Origin: Nocardioides nitrophenolicus
Lineage (GTDB): Bacteria > Actinomycetota > Actinomycetes > Propionibacteriales > Nocardioidaceae
Assembly (NCBI RefSeq): GCF_016907515.1
Contig: NZ_JAFBBY010000001.1
Coordinates: forward strand, 4,588,001 to 4,652,000
DNA: 64,000 nt
Direction: 5' to 3'
Below the pieces are notes generated by a model. That model had not been told where the DNA came from. It did not search any database and saw only the letters and a program-made list of their open reading frames with translations. The position numbers were made by a program, and so were the translations under genes. Positions 43,015 to 50,963 of the stretch are shown in pieces. Each line of letters starts with the position of its first letter. Position 1 is the first letter of the stretch.

Positions 43015-43467
43015 CTACGGCAGCAGCAGCACCACGGTCTCCGCGACGCAGGCCGGCTTGGCCTCGTCCTCGATCTCGACGGTGTGCTGGACGGTCAGCT
43101 GCTTCCCGCTCGCGATGTCGACGACCTCGCCCAGCCGGACGTGCAGCCGGATCCGCTTGCCGACCAGCAGGGGAGTGGGGAAGCGGACCTTGTTGACGCC
43201 GTAGTTGAGCTTGGCGCCGGGGGTACGCAGGGTGAACACCTGCGAGCCCAGCCACGGCACGAGCGACAGGGTCAGGTAGCCGTGGGCGATGGTGCCGCCG
43301 AAGGGTCCCTCCTTCGCGCGCTCCAGGTCGACGTGGATCCACTGGTGGTCGCCGGTCGCGTCGGCGAACTGGTTGACCCGGCGCTGGTCGATGGTGACCC
43401 AGTCGCTGGACCCGAGATCGGTCCCGGCGGCCTCGGTGAGCTCCTCGAACGTCGTGAAAACGCGCAT
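43015..43467 (-). CDS. MaoC-family enoyl-CoA hydratase / dehydratase
   Basis: 150 residues, ATG 43467. The hotdog fold with the hydratase-2 site is present: FADATGDHQWIHVDLERAKE (Asp and His) followed by FGGTIAHGYLTLSLVPW. MaoC proteins hydrate or dehydrate acyl thioesters in lipid or polyketide metabolism; exact acyl substrate unknown. It is alone and convergent with the DsbA-like gene. Confidence 0.9.
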   Translation of the reverse strand: MRVFTTFEELTEAAGTDLGSSDWVTIDQRRVNQFADATGDHQWIHVDLERAKEGPFGGTIAHGYLTLSLVPWLGSQVFTLRTPGAKLNYGVNKVRFPTPLLVGKRIRLHVRLGEVVDIASGKQLTVQHTVEIEDEAKPACVAETVVLLLP

Positions 43468-43583
43468 GGCCTGACTCCTTCGTCGACGGCGAACCTGGTG
43501 CTCCCGACCTTAGAGCCCTGGTGCCGCGACAGGCAGCGTCTGGCGCGAACCCGCCCCCGGGTACGACGACCACCGCCCCCGCA

Positions 43584-43602
43584 TTAGGCAAGGCTAACCA
43601 TG
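43584..43602. promoter_or_regulatory. Iron box (IdeR/DtxR-type) upstream of efeUOB
   Basis: TTAGGCAAGGCTAACCATG matches the 19-bp iron-box consensus TTAGGTTAGGCTAACCTAA at 15 positions. It covers the space between a -35-like TTAGGC and the -10 TACTCT (43608-43613), so an iron-loaded repressor would block RNA polymerase. The efeU GTG is only 8 nt past the -10. Confidence 0.8.
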
Positions 43603-43621
43603 CGGAGTACTCTCGACATTC

Positions 43622-44476
43622 GTGCTCGCCAACTTCCTGATCGGACTGCGCGAAGGCCTCGAGGCCGCGCTGGTCGTCAGCATCCTGGTGGCCTATCTGG
43701 TGAAGTCGGAGCGCCGTGAGCTGCTGCCGCGGATCTGGGCCGGCGTCGGCATCGCGGTCGCGGTGGCGCTGGCGTTCGGGGCGGCGCTGACCTTCGGTCC
43801 CCGCGGGCTGACCTTCGAGGCCCAGGAGGCGATCGGCGGCACCCTGTCGATCGTCGCCGTCGCGTTCGTGACCTGGATGATCTTCTGGATGTCGACCGCG
43901 GCGCGCGGCCTCGGCACCGAGCTGCGCGGCCAGATCGACCGGGCGGCCGAGGGCGGACGCTGGTCGCTCGTGGTCGTGGCGATGCTGGCCGTGGGCCGCG
44001 AGGGGCTGGAGACGGCGCTCTTCCTGTGGGCCGCCACCCAGGCCGGCACCCGCGACACGGTCGGCACGGTGACGCCGACCTGGGAGCCGCTGGTCGGCGC
44101 GCTGCTCGGCATCCTGGTCGCCGTCGCGCTCGGCTACCTGATCTACCGCGGCGCGATCCGCCTCAACCTCACCGTGTTCTTCACCTGGACCGGCGCCTTC
44201 CTGATCCTGGTCGCCGGCGGCGTGCTCGCCTACGGCATCCACGACCTCCAGGAGGCCGGCATCCTCCCGGGCCTGCACACCCTGGCCTTCGACGTCTCCG
44301 ACGCGATCCCGCCGTCGTCCTGGTACGGCACCCTCCTCAAGGGCGTCTTCAACTTCTCGCCCGCGACGACCTGGCTCGAGGCCGCCGCCTGGCTGTTGTA
44401 CGTCGTCCCCGTGGGCGGGCTCTTCCTGTTCCGCACCCGCTTCGTCCGTCCCACCCGTCAGCTTCAGGAGCACTGA
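43622..44476 (+). CDS. efeU: Ferrous-iron permease EfeU (FTR1 family)
   Basis: 284 residues from GTG 43622, with seven transmembrane helices. The two iron-binding REGLE motifs are present: LIGLREGLEAALVV (about residue 10) and AVGREGLETALFL (about 123-127). It takes iron across the cytoplasmic membrane after EfeO/EfeB deliver it. It is first in efeUOB, controlled by the iron box upstream, with efeO starting 3 nt downstream. Confidence 0.96.
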   Translation: MLANFLIGLREGLEAALVVSILVAYLVKSERRELLPRIWAGVGIAVAVALAFGAALTFGPRGLTFEAQEAIGGTLSIVAVAFVTWMIFWMSTAARGLGTELRGQIDRAAEGGRWSLVVVAMLAVGREGLETALFLWAATQAGTRDTVGTVTPTWEPLVGALLGILVAVALGYLIYRGAIRLNLTVFFTWTGAFLILVAGGVLAYGIHDLQEAGILPGLHTLAFDVSDAIPPSSWYGTLLKGVFNFSPATTWLEAAAWLLYVVPVGGLFLFRTRFVRPTRQLQEH

Positions 44477-44479
44477 TCC

Positions 44480-45676
44480 ATGCGCATCAAGACCCTGCTC
44501 GCGTCGGCGGCCGCCCTGGCCGTCGTACCGATGCTCTCCGCCTGCACCGAGAACGCCTCCTCCGGCGGCGGTGACGCGAAGGCGGACGCCCGGGCGCTGA
44601 CCGTGGGCTCCAGCGCCGATGCCTGCGAGCTGTCGGCGACGGAGGCTCCGGCCGGCACCTTGAGCTTCGACGTCACCAACACCGGCTCGGACGTCACCGA
44701 GTTCTACCTGCTCGGCAGCGACGGCCTGCGCATCGTGGGCGAGGTCGAGAACATCGGCCCGAACCTGACGAAGAAGCTCACCGTCAACGCGCCCGAGGGC
44801 GACTACTTCACGGCCTGCAAGCCGGGCATGGTCGGCGAGGGCATCCGGGCCGCGTTCAAGGTCACCCACTCGGAGGACGAGCAGGCGGTCAGTGCGTCCG
44901 ACCAGGAGCTGATCGACCAGGCGCAGACCAACTACCGGGCCTACGTCCAGGACCAGTCCGCCCAGCTGCTGGTGAAGACCAAGGAGTTCGTCCAGCTCTA
45001 CGAGGGCGGCAAGGACGACGAGGCCCGGGCGCTCTACCCCGTGGCGCGGGAGCACTGGGAGCGGATCGAGACCGTCGCCGAGTCGTTCGGCGACCTCGAC
45101 CCGCTGACCGACGCCCGCGAGGCCGACGTCGACTTCGCCGCGGGCGAGAAGTGGACCGGCTGGCACCGGATCGAGAAGGACCTGTGGCCGCAGGACGCGA
45201 AGGGCTACACCGCCCTCACCAGCGCCGAGCGCACGACGTACGGCGACGACCTGCTCGCCAATGTCACCGAGCTCGACGGCCGGATCCAGGCCACCGGCTC
45301 CGACGCGCTGACCTACCCGATCGACGCGATCGCCAACGGCTCGATCGGCCTGCTCGAGGAGGTCGCGAACGGCAAGATCACCGGTGAGGAGGAGGCCTGG
45401 TCCCACACCGACCTGTGGGACTTCCAGGCCAACGTCGACGGCGCCCGGGTCGCCTACGAGGGCGTCCAGGGCCTGCTCGAGGGCAAGGACCCGGAGCTGG
45501 CGAAGGAGCTGACCGCGAAGTTCGCGGCGCTGCAGTCGGTGCTCGACCAGTACCGCGACGGCGACGGCTTCGTGCTCTACACCGACCTCACGCCGGCCGA
45601 CACCAAGAAGATGACCGACGCGGTCAACGCGCTGTCCGAGCCGCTCTCGAAGCTCACCGCGGCGGTGACCTCCTGA
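44480..45676 (+). CDS. efeO: EfeO periplasmic/surface iron-binding lipoprotein
   Basis: 398 residues, ATG 44480. Lipobox LSAC (Cys22). An N-terminal cupredoxin-like domain (about 35-140, SFDVTNTGSDVTEFYLL) is followed by the M75 peptidase-like domain (about 145-395) with the HxxE motif HWERIE. Family members bind iron for EfeU. The stop overlaps the CTG of efeB, so the two are coupled. Confidence 0.95.
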   Translation: MRIKTLLASAAALAVVPMLSACTENASSGGGDAKADARALTVGSSADACELSATEAPAGTLSFDVTNTGSDVTEFYLLGSDGLRIVGEVENIGPNLTKKLTVNAPEGDYFTACKPGMVGEGIRAAFKVTHSEDEQAVSASDQELIDQAQTNYRAYVQDQSAQLLVKTKEFVQLYEGGKDDEARALYPVAREHWERIETVAESFGDLDPLTDAREADVDFAAGEKWTGWHRIEKDLWPQDAKGYTALTSAERTTYGDDLLANVTELDGRIQATGSDALTYPIDAIANGSIGLLEEVANGKITGEEEAWSHTDLWDFQANVDGARVAYEGVQGLLEGKDPELAKELTAKFAALQSVLDQYRDGDGFVLYTDLTPADTKKMTDAVNALSEPLSKLTAAVTS

Positions 45677-46938
45677 CCGGGGGTCGCCTCAGCAGGCGCG
45701 GCCTCCTCGGCGGCGGCGCGGCCGCCGCCGGCGTGGCGGGCGCCTTCGCGGCGGGCCGGCTCGCGGCGCCCGACCCCGAGCGGGTCGCGGCGCCGGCCGC
45801 GTCGTACCCGTTCCACGGCGAGCGCCAGGCGGGCATCGTCACGCCCGCCCAGGATCGGCTCCACTTCGTCGCGCTCGACGTGACGACCGAGGACCGCGAC
45901 GAGCTGGTCGCGCTGCTGAAGGCGTGGACCGACGCCGCCGCCCGGATGACCGGCGGTGGCTCGGCCGGGCCGGTGGGCGCGGTCGACGGGCCGGGCAACG
46001 CCCCGCCCGACGACACCGGCGAGGCGCTGGACCTGCCGCCGGGCCGGCTCACCATCACCTTCGGCTTCGGCCCGGGCCTGTTCGTCGACGCCGACGGCAA
46101 GGACCGGTTCGGACTGGCGGAGCGCCGCCCCGAGGCGCTGGAGCGGCTGCCGCGGTTCTCGGCCGACGTCCTCGATCCCGCCCGCAGCGACGGCGACCTC
46201 TGCATCCAGGCGTGCGCCGACGACCCCCAGGTCGCCGTCCACGCCATCCGCAACCTGGTCCGGATCGGCTTCGGTACGACGACCGTGCGCTGGTCCCAGC
46301 TCGGCTTCGGCCGCACCTCGACCACCTCGACCAGCCAGTCCACGCCGCGCAACCTGTTCGGCTTCAAGGACGGCACCGCCAACATCAAGGCGGAGGAGAC
46401 CGAGGCCCTCGACCAGCACGTCTGGGTCGGCGCGCAGGACGACGCCAAGGCGGCCTGGCTGGTCGGCGGCTCGTACCTCGTGACCCGCCGGATCAACATG
46501 ACCATCGAGGTCTGGGACCGGCAGTCGCTGGACGCCCAGGAGCAGTTCATCGGCCGCACCAAGGGCACCGGCGCCCCGCTCTCCGGCGGCGAGGAGATGA
46601 CCGAACCGGACTTCTCGATGCAGGGCAGCGCCGGGCCGATCATCCCCGTCGACTCCCACGTGCGCGTGGTCCACCCGGACACCAACGACGGGGTCCGGAT
46701 CCTGCGCCGTGGCTACAACTTCGTCGACGGCAGCAATGACGTCGGCGGCCTCGACGCCGGGCTGTTCTTCATCGCCTACCTGCGCGACCCGCGCACCCAC
46801 TTCATCCCGCTGCAGCGGGCGATGTCGAAGTCCGACGCGCTCATGGAGTACCTCCGGTTCACCGGCCAGGCGCTGTTCGCCGTACCACCCGGTGTCGGCG
46901 AGGGGGAGTACGTCGGACAGGCGCTCTTCGAGGGGTAG
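45673..46938 (+). CDS. efeB: EfeB deferrochelatase / DyP-type peroxidase, Tat-exported
   Basis: About 421 residues. DyP motifs: LFGFKDGTANIK (GxxDG, distal Asp) and a later proximal-His region VDSHVRVVHPDTNDG. A twin-arginine signal (LSRRGLLGGGAAAAGVAGAF) begins about 7 residues in. No ATG, GTG or TTG is in frame anywhere between efeO codons 312 and the signal. The best start is CTG 45673, which overlaps the efeO TGA (CTGA). EfeB oxidises ferrous iron or takes iron from heme. Operon: efeUOB under the iron box. Confidence 0.9.
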   Translation: MTGGRLSRRGLLGGGAAAAGVAGAFAAGRLAAPDPERVAAPAASYPFHGERQAGIVTPAQDRLHFVALDVTTEDRDELVALLKAWTDAAARMTGGGSAGPVGAVDGPGNAPPDDTGEALDLPPGRLTITFGFGPGLFVDADGKDRFGLAERRPEALERLPRFSADVLDPARSDGDLCIQACADDPQVAVHAIRNLVRIGFGTTTVRWSQLGFGRTSTTSTSQSTPRNLFGFKDGTANIKAEETEALDQHVWVGAQDDAKAAWLVGGSYLVTRRINMTIEVWDRQSLDAQEQFIGRTKGTGAPLSGGEEMTEPDFSMQGSAGPIIPVDSHVRVVHPDTNDGVRILRRGYNFVDGSNDVGGLDAGLFFIAYLRDPRTHFIPLQRAMSKSDALMEYLRFTGQALFAVPPGVGEGEYVGQALFEG

Positions 46939-47000
46939 GCTGGCCGCGCCCGCACAGCGCCGTGCGCCCCTTCTCGAACCGCACCTGCGAAGGACCCGCT

Positions 47001-48599
47001 GTGACCGACCCGACCGCGCGCCCCGTCGTCCTCATCGCCGAAGAGCTCAGCCCCGCCACCGTCGAGGCGCTCGGGCCGGACTTCGAGATCCGGCACTGCG
47101 ACGGCGCGGACCGTGGCGAGCTGCTGGCGGCGATCGCGGACGCCGACGCGATCCTGGTCCGCTCCGCGACCAAGATGGACGCCGAGGCGCTCGCGGCCGG
47201 GACCCGGCTCAAGGTCGTCGCGCGGGCCGGGGTCGGCCTCGACAACGTCGACGTCAAGGCCGCCACCCAGTCCGGCGTGATGGTCGTGAACGCCCCGACG
47301 TCCAACATCATCTCCGCGGCCGAGCTGGCGATCGCGCTCATGCTCGCCGCCGCCCGCCACGTCTCGCCGGCGCACGCCGCACTGCGCAACGGCGAGTGGA
47401 AGCGGTCGAAGTTCACCGGGATCGAGCTGTTCGAGAAGACCGTCGGCATCGTCGGCCTGGGCCGGATCGGCGTCCTCGTCGCCCAGCGGCTGGCGGCCTT
47501 CGGCATGAACGTGATCGCCTACGACCCCTACGTCCAGGCCGGCCGCGCCGCCCAGGTCGGCGTCCGTCTGGTCGACCTCGACACGCTGATGACCGAGTCG
47601 GACTTCATGTCGGTCCACCTGCCCAAGACCGCCGAGACGACCGGGCTGATCGACGCCGAGGCGCTCGCGAAGGCCAAGCCCAGTCTGGTGCTGGTCAACG
47701 CCGCGCGGGGCGGCATCGTCGACGAGGGCGCGCTCTACGACGCCCTCAAGACCGGCCGGATCGCGGCCGCGGGGCTCGACGTGTTCGCCCAGGAGCCGTG
47801 CACCGACAGCCCGCTCTTCGAGCTCGAGAACGTCGTCGCCACGCCCCACCTCGGCGCCTCCACCGACGAGGCCCAGGAGAAGGCCGGCGTCGCCGTGGCC
47901 AAGTCGGTGCGGCTCGCGCTGTCCGGCGAGCTCGTGCCCGACGCGGTCAACGTCCAGGGCGGCGTGATCGCCGAGGACGTCCGCCCCGGCATCCCGCTCA
48001 CCGAGAAGCTCGGCCAGATCTTCACCGCCGTGGCCGGCGAGGTCGCCCAGCAGCTCGACGTCGAGGTGCGCGGCGAGATCGCCGACCACGACGTGAAGGT
48101 GCTCGAGCTGGCCGCCCTCAAGGGCGTGTTCAGCGGCGTGGTCGAGGACCAGGTGTCCTACGTCAACGCGCCCCTGCTCGCGGCCGAGCGCGGGATCGTG
48201 GTCCGCCTGGTCATGGACGGCGAGAGCGGCGACCACCGCAACCTGATCACCCTGCGCGGCACCCTCGCCGACGGCACCCAGGTCTCGGTCAGCGGCACCC
48301 TGGTCGGCATCGCGCAGAAGGAGCGGCTGGTCGAGGTGAACGGCTACCTCGTCGACATCGAGCCCACCGAGCACCTCGCGTTCTTCACCTACGTCGACCG
48401 GCCCGGCATGGTCGGCACCGTCGGCCAGATCCTCGGCGACGCCCAGATCAACATCGCCGGCATGCAGGTCTCCCGGGAGACCAAGGGCGGCGATGCGCTG
48501 GTCGCGCTGTCCGTCGACTCCGCGATCCCCGCCGACGCGCTCGCGCAGATCGAGGCCGCGATCGAGGCGACGTCGATCCGGGCGGTCGACCTGGCCTGA
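47001..48599 (+). CDS. serA: D-3-phosphoglycerate dehydrogenase
   Basis: 532 residues from GTG 47001; an in-frame ATG 39 nt upstream would add an odd leader. SerA oxidises 3-phosphoglycerate, the first step of serine synthesis. The NAD domain holds VGLGRIGVLVAQRLAAFGMN, with active-site Arg/Glu/His positions in NAARGGIVDEGALYDAL and HLGASTDEAQEKAG. C-terminal ASB and ACT domains (YVDRPGMVGTVGQILGDAQI) bind serine for feedback. A -10-like TAGGCT at 46936-46941 overlaps the efeB stop. Confidence 0.97.
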   Translation: MTDPTARPVVLIAEELSPATVEALGPDFEIRHCDGADRGELLAAIADADAILVRSATKMDAEALAAGTRLKVVARAGVGLDNVDVKAATQSGVMVVNAPTSNIISAAELAIALMLAAARHVSPAHAALRNGEWKRSKFTGIELFEKTVGIVGLGRIGVLVAQRLAAFGMNVIAYDPYVQAGRAAQVGVRLVDLDTLMTESDFMSVHLPKTAETTGLIDAEALAKAKPSLVLVNAARGGIVDEGALYDALKTGRIAAAGLDVFAQEPCTDSPLFELENVVATPHLGASTDEAQEKAGVAVAKSVRLALSGELVPDAVNVQGGVIAEDVRPGIPLTEKLGQIFTAVAGEVAQQLDVEVRGEIADHDVKVLELAALKGVFSGVVEDQVSYVNAPLLAAERGIVVRLVMDGESGDHRNLITLRGTLADGTQVSVSGTLVGIAQKERLVEVNGYLVDIEPTEHLAFFTYVDRPGMVGTVGQILGDAQINIAGMQVSRETKGGDALVALSVDSAIPADALAQIEAAIEATSIRAVDLA

Positions 48600-48609
48600 G
48601 CGGGCTGCA

Positions 48610-48669
48610 GGAATCGCCGGTCGACCGGCGATTCCGGCACTTGTCGGGCGTTGCAACGCCCGACAAGTG
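48610..48669. repeat. Composite double-palindrome element, copy B
   Basis: A 26-bp perfect palindrome (48610-48635, GGAATC to GATTCC) and a 32-bp perfect palindrome (48638-48669, CACTTG to CAAGTG) lie between convergent serA and the MocR gene. Order is reversed relative to copy A at 42946, as for an inverted copy. An extra CCCGACAAGT half follows at about 48679. Confidence 0.82.
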
Positions 48670-48696
48670 CAAGTAACACCCGACAAGTACGACGCC

Positions 48697-50151
48697 TCAG
48701 GCCACCAGCACCGGCTCGGCCCCCGTCGGCGGCGCAGCGACGCCGACCCGCCCGGAGGTGACGACCGCCCAGGCGTCCGCGATCCGGCGTACGGCCTCGA
48801 CCAGGTCGGGCGCGGCGACGGCGTAGGGCAGCCGGACGTAGCGGTCCAGGCCGCCCTCGGGCGCGAAGGACGGCCCGGGGGCGAGGAGTACGCCGTGTCG
48901 CTCGGCCTCGGTGGACAGGGCGGTCGCGCCGGCGACGGGCAGGTGGCACCAGAGCACCATCCCGCCGGCCGGTGGCCGGAACTCCCAGTCGGGCAGGTGC
49001 TCGGCGAGCGCGCCGGCCATCGCGTCGCGCTGCTCGCGCAGCCGGGCCCGCTGGACCCGCAGGACGGGCTCGAGGTCGCCGGACAGCAGCCGGGTCAGCA
49101 CCAGCTGTTCGAGCACGGGTACGCCGAGGTCGAGCCCCACCCGGGCGCGGGTGAGCCGGTCGATGAGGGCGTGCGGCGCCCGGATCCAGCCCAGCCGCAG
49201 CCCGCCCCAGATGCTCTTGCTCGCGCTGCCGACGCAGACCGCGTCCTTCGCGAGGGCGGCGAGGGGTGTGCCGGCGGTGGCGCCGTCGTCGAGGGTGACG
49301 AGGTAGTGCGCCTCGTCGACGACGGCGACGGCGTCGTGCCGCGCGAGCAGCCGGGCGTAGGTCTCCCGCTCCGCCTCGGTCATCACCAGGCCGGTCGGGT
49401 TGTGGAAGTCCGGCATCAGGTGCACCAGCCGCGGCCGCTGCCGGGCCAGGGTCGCCGCGACGGCGTCGAGGTCCCAGCCGGAGGGGTCCAGCGGGATCGT
49501 GGTGAGCCGCCCGCCGCCGGCGCGCAGCGCCCGGACCGCGTTCGGATAGGTGGGCGACTCCATCAGCACCCGGTCCCGCGGCCCCGCGAGCGCGCTCCCG
49601 ACCACCGCGGTCGCCGCCAGCGCACCCGGGGTGACGATGATCTGCTCGGGCGCGGTCGGCAGCCCGCGGGCGTCGTACGTCGCGGCGATGGCGGCCTGCA
49701 GGTCCGGCATCCCCGCGGGGAAGTAGCCGTGCCCGCCGAGGTGCGCGGGCAGGTCGGCGGCCGCCTCGGCGTACACCGCCGCGATGCCCGGGGGAGCGGT
49801 CGCCGCCGCGCAGACCAGGTCGATGACGCCGTTGCCGACGTCGCTCGGCCACAGCGCACGGTCGAGCGCGCGGGTGCGTCCGCCGGGCAGCCGGGTGAAG
49901 GTGCCGGCGCCCTGGCGGGCCTCGGCGTAGGAGGACTCGCGCAGCAGCGCGTAGGCCCGGGTCACCGTCGTCCGCGACACCCCGAGCGCCTCGGTGAGGT
50001 CGCGCTCACTCGGCAGCCGGGTGCCGTAGCCGATCCGGCCGTCGCCGATCAGCTCGCGCAGCGCGTCGGCGAGCCCGACGTACGCCGGCGACCTGTCGAA
50101 CCCGCCGACGAGGCTCGCCAGCCGGGTCGCGGTCAAAGTGGACTGCACCAT
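48697..50151 (-). CDS. MocR-type GntR/aminotransferase fusion regulator (YczR-like)
   Basis: 484 residues from ATG 50151. N-terminal GntR winged HTH (LRELIGDGRIGYGTRLPSER, DLTEALGVSRTTVTRAY). A fold-type-I aminotransferase domain follows (about 120-470), with NPTG in PDFHNPTGLVM and the PLP lysine in GSASKSIWGG. MocR proteins regulate through PLP; many also control vitamin B6 or neighbouring transporters. It is divergent from the YczE-like gene, with which such regulators are usually paired. Confidence 0.9.
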   Translation of the reverse strand: MVQSTLTATRLASLVGGFDRSPAYVGLADALRELIGDGRIGYGTRLPSERDLTEALGVSRTTVTRAYALLRESSYAEARQGAGTFTRLPGGRTRALDRALWPSDVGNGVIDLVCAAATAPPGIAAVYAEAAADLPAHLGGHGYFPAGMPDLQAAIAATYDARGLPTAPEQIIVTPGALAATAVVGSALAGPRDRVLMESPTYPNAVRALRAGGGRLTTIPLDPSGWDLDAVAATLARQRPRLVHLMPDFHNPTGLVMTEAERETYARLLARHDAVAVVDEAHYLVTLDDGATAGTPLAALAKDAVCVGSASKSIWGGLRLGWIRAPHALIDRLTRARVGLDLGVPVLEQLVLTRLLSGDLEPVLRVQRARLREQRDAMAGALAEHLPDWEFRPPAGGMVLWCHLPVAGATALSTEAERHGVLLAPGPSFAPEGGLDRYVRLPYAVAAPDLVEAVRRIADAWAVVTSGRVGVAAPPTGAEPVLVA

Positions 50152-50194
50152 GCAGGCCACTCTCTCACGATTGGCTATTTCGGAACAGTCCAAT
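50135..50194. promoter_or_regulatory. Candidate MocR operator (TGGACTG motifs)
   Basis: AAAGTGGACTG at 50135-50145 (plus) and ATTGGACTGTTCC on the minus strand of 50182-50194, plus a third degenerate ATTGGCTATT at 50170-50179, lie across the divergent start region. They are spaced as an extended binding region; binding is inferred. Confidence 0.5.
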
Positions 50195-50212
50195 CCCGGT
50201 CACCCTGGTGTC

Positions 50213-50923
50213 ATGTCGATCGCCGCGTCCGCCCCTCGGGCCGCCGTCCAGCTCGCCGACCTGGGCCCCGTCGCCCAGCTCCGCGCCGGGCGGCTGCCGC
50301 GCCGTCTCGTCCAGCTGTACGCCGGCCTGTGGCTCTACGGCGTCAGCCTGGCGCTGATGGTGCTCGGCGACATCGGCCTGGCGCCGTGGGACGTGCTGCA
50401 CTCCGGCTTCATCCGGCACGTCCCCATCACCCTCGGCCAGGCGGTCGTCCTGTTCAGCTTCGTGGTGCTGGTGCTGTGGATCCCGCTGCGCGAGAAGCCC
50501 GGCCTCGGCACGATCTCCAACGCGATCGTGGTCGGCCTCGCCGCCGACGCCACGCTCGGCATGGTCGACGCGCCCGGCAACCTGGCCGCCCGGATCGCGC
50601 TCATGGTCGGCGGCATCGTGCTGTGCGGCCTCGCCACCGCGCTCTACATCGGCGCCCAGCTCGGTCGCGGCCCCCGGGACGGGCTGATGACCGGGATCGT
50701 GCGCCGCAGCGGACTCTCCATCCGGCTGGTGCGCACCGGCATCGAGATCACCGTCGTCCTCGTCGGCCTGGTCCTCGGCGGCACCCTCGGCATCGGCACG
50801 GTCGTCTACGCGCTCACCATCGGGCCGATCGCGCAGTGGATGATGCCCTGGTTCCTCGTCGAGCTCCCGGGTACCGCGCAGGTCGGTGGGATCCCTGAGC
50901 CGGACCCTGAACTTGGCCGCTGA
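50213..50923 (+). CDS. YczE/YitT-family membrane protein
   Basis: 236 residues from ATG 50213. About five to six membrane helices (LYAGLWLYGVSLALMVLGDI, GQAVVLFSFVVLVLWIPL, IALMVGGIVLCGLATALYIG, ITVVLVGLVLGGTLGIGTVV), with GLAPWDVLHSG and LGRGPRDGLMTGI motifs. Its function is unknown; the gene is typically regulated by the adjacent MocR protein. The C-terminal tail is soluble. Confidence 0.85.
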   Translation: MSIAASAPRAAVQLADLGPVAQLRAGRLPRRLVQLYAGLWLYGVSLALMVLGDIGLAPWDVLHSGFIRHVPITLGQAVVLFSFVVLVLWIPLREKPGLGTISNAIVVGLAADATLGMVDAPGNLAARIALMVGGIVLCGLATALYIGAQLGRGPRDGLMTGIVRRSGLSIRLVRTGIEITVVLVGLVLGGTLGIGTVVYALTIGPIAQWMMPWFLVELPGTAQVGGIPEPDPELGR

Positions 50924-50950
50924 CCCTGCATGAACGTCGGGTCGGCTGGA

Positions 50951-50956
50951 TAGGCT
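50951..50956 (+). promoter_or_regulatory. -10 box for the TelA/PknG cluster
   Basis: TAGGCT lies 7 nt before ATG 50964, suggesting a leaderless transcript for the first gene of the cluster. Confidence 0.45.
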
Positions 50957-50963
50957 CGCTCCC

